A DNA stretch of 52,500 bases from the NCBI GenBank assembly GCA_964543475.1, contig CAZIYJ010000016.1, positions 1 to 52,500 on the forward strand, written 5' to 3'. This DNA is from JAYSYM01 sp964543475. Lineage in GTDB: Bacteria > Bdellovibrionota > Bdellovibrionia > Bdellovibrionales > JAMPXM01. Shown one piece after another: positions 16,952 through 24,888 of the stretch. Below the pieces are notes generated by a model, which saw only the letters and a program-made list of their open reading frames with translations, did no database searches and was not told the DNA's origin. Numbering within the stretch: the stretch's first letter is position 1; the number at the start of each line of letters is the position of its first letter. The translations under genes and the position numbers were made by a program.

Positions 16952-18151
16952 TTACTTGAGCGCTACTTCTTTTGGAAGGTCATGAGCATTGTAGTGACTT
17001 GCCATTACGCGACCATAAGCTCCGGCATCGGCGATCGCAATGAAATCACCCTCATGAAGTTCGGGAAGCTCAACTTTTTGCGCTAGAAAATCTGCGGACT
17101 CGCATATTGGACCCACGATGTCGTAGGTTTGAGTCGCAGAATTAGACCAATTGAGAGGGAGAACTCGATGCTTTGCTTGATAGAGTGCTGGTCGAAGCAG
17201 ATGATTCATACCCGTGTTGAGAATCGCAAATTTTTTATATTGCGTGTCCTTGATGTACTGGACTTCACCAATAAGTAAACCAGAGCGAGCGACCAGCGTT
17301 CGACCTGGCTCCAAAATTACCTCAACTCCCAAATCTGAAAGCAAAGAATCGACCATCGCTGCATATTCGCTTAAAAGCTTTCGCTCACTAGTTTCGTCAT
17401 CGGTTTGATAGTTGATGCCAATTCCTCCGCCGACGTCGAAGCGATCAAGAGTAAAGCCCTTTGATTTCAAATCAAGAAATACCGCTTTGGTTTTCTCAAT
17501 TGCTTCTTTGAGACTTGTCAGTTCAAGAAGTTGAGATCCGATATGAAGGGTCAAGCCTCGAAGATTGAGAGACTCAGGATTTGATCGCAAGATCTCGATG
17601 AGCTCGGGGAGGAAACTATCATCCATCCCGAACTTGTTATCTCGGAAACCCGTTGTAATATACGGGTGAGTCTGAGGGTTCACATCTGGGTTCATGCGAA
17701 AAGCCACGGAAGCTCTTATTTTTAAATCTTTGGCAATTTGAGCAATTCGTCTGAGTTCGCTTGGACTTTCGACATTGATTTGTTTAATTCCAGTTTTTAA
17801 TGCATAGGCAATTTCAGCTTTTGATTTTGCAACGCCAGAAAAAATAATTTGATCTGCTTGGAATCCGCTTTTAATTGCGATCTTCACTTCGCCCGCAGAT
17901 ACAGTGTCAATCAGTGCGCCGGCTTCTCGAAGTGTGCGAAGCACATCTTGCTGATCATTTGCCTTCATTGCGTAATGAATCGAAGGTTTTATTTTTTTGA
18001 AGGCTGATCTGAGAAAATTCACGCGATCAGCAATGTGAGCTAAATTGTAAACATAAACTGGTCCACCAGCATCTTTGGCAATCTGAGCGAGATTGTAAGT
18101 CCCTTGTGTGCCAACTGCGATGAGGGCACCACGTTCATATCGATAAGCCAC
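16952..18151 (-). CDS. lysA: Diaminopimelate decarboxylase
   Basis: A 399-residue PLP enzyme of fold type III that converts meso-diaminopimelate to L-lysine, the last step of the pathway. Lys63 in IHYAMKAN carries PLP. GLTLHIGSQ, FDVGGGIGINY and the phosphate-binding LEPGRTLVARSG are present, as are the substrate motif GPICESAD and DAGAYGRVMASHYN. The start is a GTG placed directly after the lysC stop codon (TAA-GTG), with ggaagg as binding site inside the end of lysC, so translation is coupled. The length is normal. Confidence 0.96.
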   Translation of the reverse strand: MAYRYERGALIAVGTQGTYNLAQIAKDAGGPVYVYNLAHIADRVNFLRSAFKKIKPSIHYAMKANDQQDVLRTLREAGALIDTVSAGEVKIAIKSGFQADQIIFSGVAKSKAEIAYALKTGIKQINVESPSELRRIAQIAKDLKIRASVAFRMNPDVNPQTHPYITTGFRDNKFGMDDSFLPELIEILRSNPESLNLRGLTLHIGSQLLELTSLKEAIEKTKAVFLDLKSKGFTLDRFDVGGGIGINYQTDDETSERKLLSEYAAMVDSLLSDLGVEVILEPGRTLVARSGLLIGEVQYIKDTQYKKFAILNTGMNHLLRPALYQAKHRVLPLNWSNSATQTYDIVGPICESADFLAQKVELPELHEGDFIAIADAGAYGRVMASHYNAHDLPKEVALK

Positions 18152-19381
18152 TTAGCCTTCCATTCGTTCAAAGTCGAGATCGAATTCGCGGTGTAACGAT
18201 TGCGCAGCCTTCGGAAGATTTGCCTGAGTGATCACCGCACTAATTTTGATTTCCGAAGTGGTCACGAGGTGGATCGGAATATTATCGTGCGAAAGAACTT
18301 CGAAAAATTTTGCTGCAACTCCGGGATGGTTACGCATTCCAACTCCAACCACAGAAATTTTCGCTAATCCTTCGATCATTTCTACTTTGATTTCTGGAGA
18401 GAGGACTTCTTTGAGAACTGCTTTTGTTAAAGCCACGTCTTCTTTGGTGACCGAAAAGGCAAGTCGCTGGCCTTCTGGTGCTTCGCTTTGTGTGATGATG
18501 TCGACGACAACATTTCTTGATGCAAGCGTCTGAAAAAGTCTTGCTAAGAAAGCAGGTCCTGCAGGGACAGGGAATAATTTGAAAATAACTGTCGAGGCAT
18601 CGTGAGTGACAGATGAGACTACCGCTTGTTCCATAACTTCTCCTTCAGGGACGATCCAGGTGCCTTCGCGTTTTTCAAAAGTCGAACGAACGTGAATGCG
18701 AACGCCATATTTAGCAGCCATTTCTACGCAACGAATATGCAGAACCTTCGAGCCAAGTGATGCCATCTCCATCATCTCTTCAAACGAAACTTTTGACAGC
18801 TCGCCGGCTTTTGGAACTAACCGAGGGTCCGCCGTAAAAACTGCTGGAACGTCAGTGTAGATTTCGCATTCTCGAGCGCCAATCGCAGCAGCAAGTGCAA
18901 CAGCAGTTGTGTCGGATCCGCCGCGACCGAGGGTGGTGATATTATCCTCTTCATCAACGCCTTGGAACCCGGCAACAATCGGAACGATTCCCTCGCCAAC
19001 TAATTTTAAAAGTTTCTCGCCATTGATTTTTTGAATTCGAGCTTTTGAAAAAAGCGAATCAGTTTGAATGCCCAGTTGATAGGCGAGTAAGGGCTGTGCT
19101 TTTACGCCTCGTTTATTGAGAGCTATCGCAAGTAAAGCGATTGAAACTTGCTCGCCTGACGCAATTAACATGTCGTAGGCAGGGCCGCGATAATCAGGGT
19201 CAACTTGTTCAGCAAGGCCAACAAGTTTATTGGTCTCGCCTGACATCGCAGAGGCAACTACGATTGGTTTTTGGCCCTCTCGAATTTCAGAGAGTAATCG
19301 CTCAGCAACACTTTCGATTCTCTCGATCGAGCCTACAGAAGTCCCGCCATATTTTTTAACGACGATCTTACTATCGATCAT
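18152..19381 (-). CDS. lysC: Aspartate kinase
   Basis: A 409-residue kinase for the first step of the aspartate family pathway (lysine, threonine, methionine, diaminopimelate for cell wall). The catalytic domain carries VKKYGGTSVGS at the N-terminus, GGSDTTAVALAAAIGA and EIYTDVPAVFTADPR. The C-terminal part (about 260-405) has two ACT-type regulatory domains, with VSVVGVGMRNHPGVAAKFF and the terminal SEIKISAVI block. The ATG overlaps the stop of the upstream globin gene (ATGA), and lysA follows with no gap. The pairing with lysA suggests a lysine-feedback isoenzyme. Confidence 0.96.
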   Translation of the reverse strand: MIDSKIVVKKYGGTSVGSIERIESVAERLLSEIREGQKPIVVASAMSGETNKLVGLAEQVDPDYRGPAYDMLIASGEQVSIALLAIALNKRGVKAQPLLAYQLGIQTDSLFSKARIQKINGEKLLKLVGEGIVPIVAGFQGVDEEDNITTLGRGGSDTTAVALAAAIGARECEIYTDVPAVFTADPRLVPKAGELSKVSFEEMMEMASLGSKVLHIRCVEMAAKYGVRIHVRSTFEKREGTWIVPEGEVMEQAVVSSVTHDASTVIFKLFPVPAGPAFLARLFQTLASRNVVVDIITQSEAPEGQRLAFSVTKEDVALTKAVLKEVLSPEIKVEMIEGLAKISVVGVGMRNHPGVAAKFFEVLSHDNIPIHLVTTSEIKISAVITQANLPKAAQSLHREFDLDFERMEG

Positions 19382-19863
19382 GATCCAACAATCTGATTTT
19401 TATATCGAGCAACTAATTTTGCAAGATCTTGGCGTTCACGTTTGGGAACTTTCATTCCATGCAAAACCTGAATGAAAATCCGAGTCATTTCTTTCCACTC
19501 ATCTTGCGTGACCTTCAGCGATGCGTGGGCTTCTTTTACCGTGCGTCCTTCGTACTTACAGGGACCGCCTGAAATTTGACAAAGTAGAGTCGCCAATTTT
19601 TTCTTATGTTCGTCTTGATTCTTACTTAAGGCGCCTGCAACCCGAGGGTTACTCATAATTTTGTTATTCAAAGCGAGTTGTCTTACGAATTGATCTGCAA
19701 AACTTTGCAAAACTGGATCGCCGCCAATACGGGTGAAAAGTGAGGATCCTGCGGGGGCAGCGGCCTCAACTACGGTTTGGTCTTTTTGAGGGTGCGAGCA
19801 ACCTGAAATCGCGACAGTCAGACTAAAAAGAACCAGAAGACCGAACTCACTGATGCGTGGCAT
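19378..19863 (-). CDS. Lipid-anchored truncated (group I) hemoglobin
   Basis: A 161-residue protein. The N-terminal hydrophobic stretch ends in VAISGC, with Cys22 as lipidated residue, followed by a globin of the 2-on-2 group I type: SLFTRIGGDPVLQSFADQF, CQISGGPCKYEGR, and AHASL with His113 as the expected proximal haem ligand. Position B10, usually Tyr in this group, appears to be Val60, which would alter O2 or NO chemistry. The start at 19863 follows ggagtt. Lipidation would place the haem domain in the periplasm or on the outer membrane. The TGA overlaps the lysC start by 4 nt, so it heads the globin-lysC-lysA operon. Confidence 0.82.
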   Translation of the reverse strand: MPRISEFGLLVLFSLTVAISGCSHPQKDQTVVEAAAPAGSSLFTRIGGDPVLQSFADQFVRQLALNNKIMSNPRVAGALSKNQDEHKKKLATLLCQISGGPCKYEGRTVKEAHASLKVTQDEWKEMTRIFIQVLHGMKVPKRERQDLAKLVARYKNQIVGS

Positions 19864-19942
19864 TGATGCAACTCCTGATAGTGACATTCGAGGCTCGCTT
19901 GGGAGCGCCGCAACGGTCAACTTGTTTCTGATCATGCTCTTC

Positions 19943-19971
19943 TTGCCGAAGCAAAAACTTGCGCCTACGCT
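19943..19971 (+). promoter_or_regulatory. Candidate sigma70 promoter for the lipoprotein gene at 19998
   Basis: TTGCCG, 17-nt spacer, TACGCT, ending 27 nt before the ATG. It is a partial match only, supported mainly by spacing and position between divergent genes. Confidence 0.35.
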
Positions 19972-19997
19972 CGGGAACTTAAGAAAAAGGAGATTCT

Positions 19998-20564
19998 ATG
20001 CGCTTTAAAGTTGGTTTCGCGGCTGTAGCTACGATTGCAGTCATGGGTTGTTCATCGAACCCGCACAAGGCTGAAAAACTAGAAACTAAGATTGAGAAAA
20101 GCGAAGCCGTAGTTGGCAACGAAGCGGTAGGAGTAAAAGACGGCAACATGATCATTCAGAAGAAAGTAGTTTTGTCTGAAGAACTCCGCCGAATTCAATA
20201 CGAAGTTTATGAACTTGAAGATCGGGTTTACGGAAATCGTAAGTACGGATCGCGCGGGCTTTATGGGTCGTTAAAAGACTGCCGCTTGGCTCTCACTGAT
20301 AAAAAGTTAGGTGGCGACGGAAAGTTAATGTGGACCGAGCCTCTAGAGCGAGTCACAGACAAAGAAGACGAGTTCAAATTAGGCATCGACGAAAATGAAA
20401 AGCTTGTCGGAATTTCAGAAGAGTATTTGAAAGACCGCATCGACCGCTTCAGAAAATTCAAGTCTACACTCCAGATGCGCGAAGATGAGTACGAAGACAA
20501 ACTTGCAATCTGCCGAACCGAACTAAAGAGTCGTGAATTTGAAATGAAGAAAAAACCCGAATAA
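19998..20564 (+). CDS. Hypothetical charged helical lipoprotein
   Basis: A 188-residue lipoprotein. The signal ends in AVMGC with Cys18 followed by SSN, which does not carry the inner-membrane Asp at +2. The mature part is highly charged and mostly helical, with coiled-coil-like stretches such as EYLKDRIDRFRKF and MREDEYEDKLAICRTEL. The family is not recognised. aaggag stands 6 nt before the ATG. It is divergent from the globin-lysC-lysA operon. Its stop codon overlaps by two bases the first arm of the long inverted repeat at 20563. Confidence 0.75.
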   Translation: MRFKVGFAAVATIAVMGCSSNPHKAEKLETKIEKSEAVVGNEAVGVKDGNMIIQKKVVLSEELRRIQYEVYELEDRVYGNRKYGSRGLYGSLKDCRLALTDKKLGGDGKLMWTEPLERVTDKEDEFKLGIDENEKLVGISEEYLKDRIDRFRKFKSTLQMREDEYEDKLAICRTELKSREFEMKKKPE

Positions 20565-20665
20565 GGTGCCATCTTCCTTTTTGGCCCGCGCTGCGACAAT
20601 TAGATAAGTCTAAGCTATCCTCACTTGTTTGGCGCACCGCGGGCCAAAAAGGAAGATGGCACCTT
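20563..20665. repeat. 103-bp inverted-repeat element with perfect 28-bp arms
   Basis: Left arm 20563-20590 and right arm 20638-20665 are exact reverse complements (28 bp), beginning aaggtgccatcttccttttt and continuing ggcccgcg. A one-base mismatch is followed by TGCG/CGCA pairing inside. The 47-nt centre holds a smaller hairpin (ttaga-taag-tctaa). The element fills exactly the gap between two convergent stop codons, touching both. It would act as a bidirectional terminator and resembles a REP/MITE-type palindromic element. A second element of similar build lies at 51205-51280. Confidence 0.85.
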
Positions 20666-22342
20666 TTAGTTGTCGAGGCGGAGTTCGGTGCGGAGGACCT
20701 GTAGGCGAGCTGCGATTTCTGTTTGAGATGCGCCTAAGACATTGAGCGCTTTTCTTGTGACTTCGATTGCGGCTTCGCTTTCGGCCACAACAACGTCGGC
20801 ACCGCGAAGCTCTGCTTTGTTGATTGATTCCCTGAAATATTGAGTTCTAACAATGATCGGTAGATTGGGTGCGACTTCGCGAACAGCCTTCACGACTTGT
20901 GCGGCCATTCCTTGCCCGGACACTGTAATGATCGCGAGGCGAGCACCGTGCGCACAGGCTTTGTGCCAAACCTCTGTTTGCCTAGCATCACCGAAGATTT
21001 TTGCTTCGGCCATACGCTCAGCCTTAGATTTATTGTCTGGATTTAGATCGATGACGACCGATTGGATCCCGTGACTGCGGGTTGCCTTTAGAACCGTCTT
21101 TGCCGCAACTCCAAAGCCTGCGATGATCACGTGGTTTTGCCACTTGCCCTCTAGGTCTTTGCCCGCGGAGTCTGAGCTCACGCCGCTAAATTTCTTTAGC
21201 AATGCTTTAAAAATAAAGGGAGTGGCTGCAAGCGAGAGAAGTGAGGCTGATAGAAAGAGTTGGTTATGCTCTTTGGTAATAAGATTATAGCGAAGGCCTT
21301 GCTCTGAAAGAATGAATGAAAATTCTCCGGTTTGAAAAAGCACGCCGGCTGTTAGCCACGAAATTCCATTGGGAAACTTTTGGGCCCTCATAACTCCGTA
21401 GACAATACAAATTTTTAGTAAGCTTACGCCAATGAACACCCCAAAAATTATCGGCAGGTGGCTGCCGAAGTAATCGAGATTGAGCATCATGCCGAGCGCT
21501 GTGAAGAAGAATCCTAAAAATAAATCGCGAGCAACAGCAAAGTCATTCGAAGCTTGAGACCCGTACTGTGATTCGGCAATAACGACACCCGCAAAGAACG
21601 CACCAAGCGACGATGATGCGCCGACAAGATTAAAAAGAACTGCGAGTGCAAAGCACAAAAAAGCGATCGTAAAAATAAGAAGCTCGCGACTCTTGGTTCG
21701 AGCAACGCGAGTGAGAACATGCGGAAGTACCCACCTCGCAAGAACGATCATGCCGACGATTAAAACGATCGCTTTGCCGATAAACTTGAGCGTATCCATC
21801 TCGTCGACGTTCGGCTCAATTCTGCCTGCTAAAAACGGTACGAGGAGTAGCATAGGAACAACGAATAGATCTTGGGTCAGTAGAACACTTAAGGTGGTGG
21901 CACCGTGAGGTGATTCGATATCGCGATGCTCTTCAAGCAACTTGATGATGACTGCAGTCGAGCTCAGTGAAAAAAGAAATCCCCAAAAAAAGGCTCGAGG
22001 CCACTTTTGATCAAAACCATATCGAGCGCAAACAGCAACAACTAGGACCGAAAGCAAGACTTGAGGAATGCCGAGCCCAATAATCTTTTTACCCCACTCC
22101 CGCAATCGCTTAGCCGAGAATTCAAGACCGAGGGTAAACATCAATAAGACGCCAGCGATTTCAGTCAGGAGAGTTGGATTAGCATCGAGTTTGATGATGC
22201 CAAGGCCCGTTGGCCCAATGATCGCACCTGCAACCAAGAACCCAACAATTACTGGAAGTTTGAGCATGTGGAAGATTGTTGCAGTAAAAGCTGCTGAGCC
22301 TAGTAGAACCATCAAATCGAAGAAGACATTGTTTCCGTGCAT
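20666..22342 (-). CDS. Kef-type monovalent cation:proton antiporter with RCK domain
   Basis: A 558-residue CPA2-family transporter. The first 385 residues form about 12 membrane helices with the family patterns LLMFTLGLEFS, LSSTAVIIKLLEE, GASSSLGAFFAGVVIAES and FQTGEFSFIL. A C-terminal TrkA-N (Rossmann, RCK) domain begins HVIIAGFGVAAKTVLKA and runs to AESEAAIEVTRKALNVL. The class exchanges K+ or Na+ for H+ and is gated by nucleotides or glutathione adducts. The match is to the KefB/KefC/RosB superfamily; the exact ion is unknown. No KefF/KefG partner lies nearby. The stop codon abuts the inverted-repeat element. Confidence 0.9.
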   Translation of the reverse strand: MHGNNVFFDLMVLLGSAAFTATIFHMLKLPVIVGFLVAGAIIGPTGLGIIKLDANPTLLTEIAGVLLMFTLGLEFSAKRLREWGKKIIGLGIPQVLLSVLVVAVCARYGFDQKWPRAFFWGFLFSLSSTAVIIKLLEEHRDIESPHGATTLSVLLTQDLFVVPMLLLVPFLAGRIEPNVDEMDTLKFIGKAIVLIVGMIVLARWVLPHVLTRVARTKSRELLIFTIAFLCFALAVLFNLVGASSSLGAFFAGVVIAESQYGSQASNDFAVARDLFLGFFFTALGMMLNLDYFGSHLPIIFGVFIGVSLLKICIVYGVMRAQKFPNGISWLTAGVLFQTGEFSFILSEQGLRYNLITKEHNQLFLSASLLSLAATPFIFKALLKKFSGVSSDSAGKDLEGKWQNHVIIAGFGVAAKTVLKATRSHGIQSVVIDLNPDNKSKAERMAEAKIFGDARQTEVWHKACAHGARLAIITVSGQGMAAQVVKAVREVAPNLPIIVRTQYFRESINKAELRGADVVVAESEAAIEVTRKALNVLGASQTEIAARLQVLRTELRLDN

Positions 22343-22430
22343 CGGCTCTTATTTAACCAGTAGACAGAGAATATGAGAAGGCATTTGCGCGAGTTTCGAT
22401 TCACCTATACGATTTTGACATGTGCAAAAC

Positions 22431-23432
22431 ATGCGGATTCAACCAGTGGACAGACTAGACGGAGAGCTCAGGCAGAGGGCAGCTCGATACAAGAGCGCAA
22501 CGGCTGGCGAAATACTGTCGAAAAATGAACTTCGTGAATTTTCGCGCATGCTCAGTCCAGAAATCGCATCAATGGTGTTCTACCAGTCAATTCTCGAATC
22601 GAAGTTTGACAGCGAGTTCATCTCTTTGGTTAACGCCACAAAACTTTCTGAAGCGGATAAGGAATTTAATCGAAAGACTGAAATTGCATTCGTCCCAAGC
22701 TCATTTTCAAATTCGGGTCTCAAATGGTCGAGCGAAGGCGAGAAAATTCTTGATGGTTGCCGAGCTCTTGGTTTTAGAACTGAAATTATTGATACGCTTC
22801 CCACAAAAACCATAAGTGAAAATGCGGTCGTCATCAGCGAATACCTTCGAGAGTGTACGGCCCAATCAATTATTTTAATTTCTCGCAATCGCGGTTCTGC
22901 AGAAGTTCGAACGTTGATTCAGCAGCGAGGCCCTGAAGCTCTCGAATTTGGCAAACTGACCGGGTGGATTTCGATAACGGGCTTGATCAACGGAAGTCGC
23001 CTTTTAGAAAAAATTGTCAAAGGGCAGTCCGATTCGTGGCGCGAAAGAATTTTTAATAAAATTTATGACTATAAGTCTCGACTGAGTGGTGAAAACCGCC
23101 TTGCGTGTGAGCAAGTCTCTCCGGGTGGTAGCGCAGGATCTGGATTATGGGATCAAGACCTGAAGCTTCCAAGTGCTACACAACTCATTCAGTTGGTTGG
23201 AGTTTCGCGTCCAAGGCATCTGTCTTCGCTCAAGAAAATGTTGTCAGTCTCATTGCAAAAGACCGTAGGCCCAAATGATGGAGTGCTCATGTTAGAAGAA
23301 TCATGGGTGCGGCAAGGGCTTCGTTACCCGCTCTGGGGTCTTCATTCTGGATCTGACTATTTGGCGTACAAGAATGTATTTGAGCGTGTGCTGCTTGCAT
23401 TGATTCAAAGTCAGAAGTTCGATGAGAAATAG
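22431..23432 (+). CDS. Alpha/beta-hydrolase-like protein lacking the nucleophile Ser
   Basis: A 333-residue cytoplasmic protein (ATG at 22431; a GTG nine nt upstream is also possible). The middle, AVVISEYLRECTAQSIILIS followed by RNRGSAEVRTLI and then GWISITGLINGS, looks like strand-elbow-helix of an alpha/beta hydrolase, and NDGVLMLEES resembles the Asp-loop region. At the elbow the usual GxSxG reads SRNRG, so Asn153 sits at the nucleophile position and catalysis is unlikely. The family is not recognised beyond this, and the fold assignment is inference. It is divergent from the Kef gene. The ORF stop is 34 nt before the start of the next gene. Confidence 0.55.
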   Translation: MRIQPVDRLDGELRQRAARYKSATAGEILSKNELREFSRMLSPEIASMVFYQSILESKFDSEFISLVNATKLSEADKEFNRKTEIAFVPSSFSNSGLKWSSEGEKILDGCRALGFRTEIIDTLPTKTISENAVVISEYLRECTAQSIILISRNRGSAEVRTLIQQRGPEALEFGKLTGWISITGLINGSRLLEKIVKGQSDSWRERIFNKIYDYKSRLSGENRLACEQVSPGGSAGSGLWDQDLKLPSATQLIQLVGVSRPRHLSSLKKMLSVSLQKTVGPNDGVLMLEESWVRQGLRYPLWGLHSGSDYLAYKNVFERVLLALIQSQKFDEK

Positions 23433-23466
23433 ACAGTCGCGGTGTGCGACTTATATGGAGTTATCT

Positions 23467-23775
23467 ATGAAGTTTTTTGTAATCGCATTTGCACTATTAA
23501 TCGGAGTGAATGCTTCTGCCAGCGGTGAGTGTGAGGCTCAGGACGGCAAAGAGGCGCACGAATCGTTTTGCTCGGGCCATGACAAAGCCGCATGCCGAGT
23601 GCACTCGACGGTCTGCTCATGGAAAGACCAACGGGAAATCATCGTGAAAGTTGAGAAGTCAGAGTCGCAAAAATCTTGTACTTCTAAAGCTGGTAAAGAG
23701 GCGCACGAGTCGTTTTGCTCAGCCCATAACAAGTTCATTTGCAGCTCACACGCTGCACTTTGCGATTGGAAATAA
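23467..23775 (+). CDS. Secreted protein with two 32-residue Cys/His repeats
   Basis: A 102-residue protein with a signal peptide (about 20 residues, ending SASG). The ATG at 23467 follows ggagtt. The mature chain is two copies of a 32-residue module at residues 22-53 and 71-102, each with the pattern C-x12-C-x7-C-x6-C-SWK/DWK and shared GKEAHESFCS. Conserved His residues between the Cys give C-x2-H-x4-C-x2-H-x3-C, so disulfides or metal binding are both possible. The DNA copies are also alike (23545-23573 versus 23692-23720, 27 of 29 bases identical), pointing to recent duplication or homogenisation. The family is not recognised. Confidence 0.75.
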   Translation: MKFFVIAFALLIGVNASASGECEAQDGKEAHESFCSGHDKAACRVHSTVCSWKDQREIIVKVEKSESQKSCTSKAGKEAHESFCSAHNKFICSSHAALCDWK

Positions 23776-23799
23776 AAAAGGCAGCGTTTCCGCTGCCTT
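23774..23799 (-). terminator. Rho-independent terminator for the minus-strand DHS-like gene
   Basis: Stem ggcagcg / cgctgcc with loop tttc. Read on the minus strand the stem is followed by six T, so it stops transcripts from the deoxyhypusine-synthase-like gene. It overlaps the last bases of the Cys/His repeat gene. Confidence 0.85.
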
Positions 23800-23832
23800 C
23801 ATCAGATTCAATGGTTCAAGGGCTTTAATTGT

Positions 23833-24801
23833 TTACCACTTTAAAACGTAAGCGAAAATCAGAGGTGCAACGATGGTTGCGTCTGACTCGATAACGAACC
23901 TTGGAGTTTCAACTCCAAGTTTACCCCAAGTGATTTTCTCGTTTGGAATTGCGCCTGAGTAAGAGCCGTAGCTTGTAGTCGAATCCGAGATTTGGCAGAA
24001 GTAGCCCCAAAGAGGAACTTCAGTGCGTTCAAGATCTTGGTGAAGCATAGGCACAACACAAATCGGGAAGTCGCCAGCGATACCGCCGCCAACTTGGAAA
24101 AAGCCGACGCTCGATTTTTTAGTGGTTTCTGTGTACCAAGCCGCAAGCTCCATCATGTACTGAATGCCAGTGCGAACGGTGTGAACGTTCTTAATCGTAC
24201 CTTCGATAACGTGACCTGTGAAAATGTTTCCGGTCGTTGAATCTTCCCAGCCCGGAACGAACATAGGGAGATTCTTTTCGGCAGCAGCAACAAGCCAGCT
24301 GTTTTTAGGATCGATTTGGTAATACTGCTTTAGCTCGCCAGAGTTGATAATGTTATAAAGGAACTGATGCGGGAATTGAGCTTCGCCTGATTTATCAGCA
24401 GCTTTCCAGTGATTGAGAATCGATTTCTCGATTCGGCGAATCGCTTCTTCTTCCGGAATACAAGTGTCAGTCACACGATTCAAATGGCGATCGAGGAGCT
24501 TTTGCTCATCTTCGGGCGTGAGGTCGCGATAGTTTGGGATACGAACGTAATGATCGTGAGCAACGAGGTTGTAGATGTCTTCTTCGAGGTTTGCACCTGT
24601 ACAGCAGATCGCATGAATTTTATCCTGGCGGATCATTTCTGCGAGAGAAAGGCCGAGTTCAGCTGAGCTCATCGCTCCCGCAAGTGTTACGAACATCTTG
24701 CCACCAGAGTTGAGGTGAGTTTCGTAGCCAACCGCTGCGTCCTTCAAGGCTGCCGCGTTGAAATGGCGATAATGATGCGTGATAAACTCTCTAACGTTCA
24801 T
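23833..24801 (-). CDS. Deoxyhypusine-synthase-family NAD-dependent aminobutyl transferase
   Basis: A 322-residue enzyme of the DHS/homospermidine-synthase family. The N-terminal part shows MFVTLAGAMSSAELGLSLAE and ICCTGANLEEDIYNLV, the NAD-binding patterns of the family. The C-terminal part shows GGGIAGDFPICVVPML, TSYGSYSGAIPNEKITWGK and ESDATIVAPLIFAYVL. The Lys in TWGK aligns with the catalytic Lys of eukaryotic DHS. Bacteria have no eIF5A, so the substrate should be a polyamine: homospermidine or spermidine-type synthesis is the likely role (inference). ggaggt precedes the ATG. The gene stands alone, divergent from the nucleotidyltransferase-fold gene. Confidence 0.88.
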   Translation of the reverse strand: MNVREFITHHYRHFNAAALKDAAVGYETHLNSGGKMFVTLAGAMSSAELGLSLAEMIRQDKIHAICCTGANLEEDIYNLVAHDHYVRIPNYRDLTPEDEQKLLDRHLNRVTDTCIPEEEAIRRIEKSILNHWKAADKSGEAQFPHQFLYNIINSGELKQYYQIDPKNSWLVAAAEKNLPMFVPGWEDSTTGNIFTGHVIEGTIKNVHTVRTGIQYMMELAAWYTETTKKSSVGFFQVGGGIAGDFPICVVPMLHQDLERTEVPLWGYFCQISDSTTSYGSYSGAIPNEKITWGKLGVETPRFVIESDATIVAPLIFAYVLKW

Positions 24802-24888
24802 CTTAAGAACCTCCGGTTTTTAAAGTCCGCACATAGTATGGGCAAGAGAGGAATTTTCGCAACAAATTCCTGTTGAAAAATCGGCAAG

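Noticed and set aside
19864..19997. Possible lysine riboswitch upstream of the globin-lysC-lysA operon
   Set aside because: The leader is too short and shows none of the long conserved paired segments of the lysine riboswitch.
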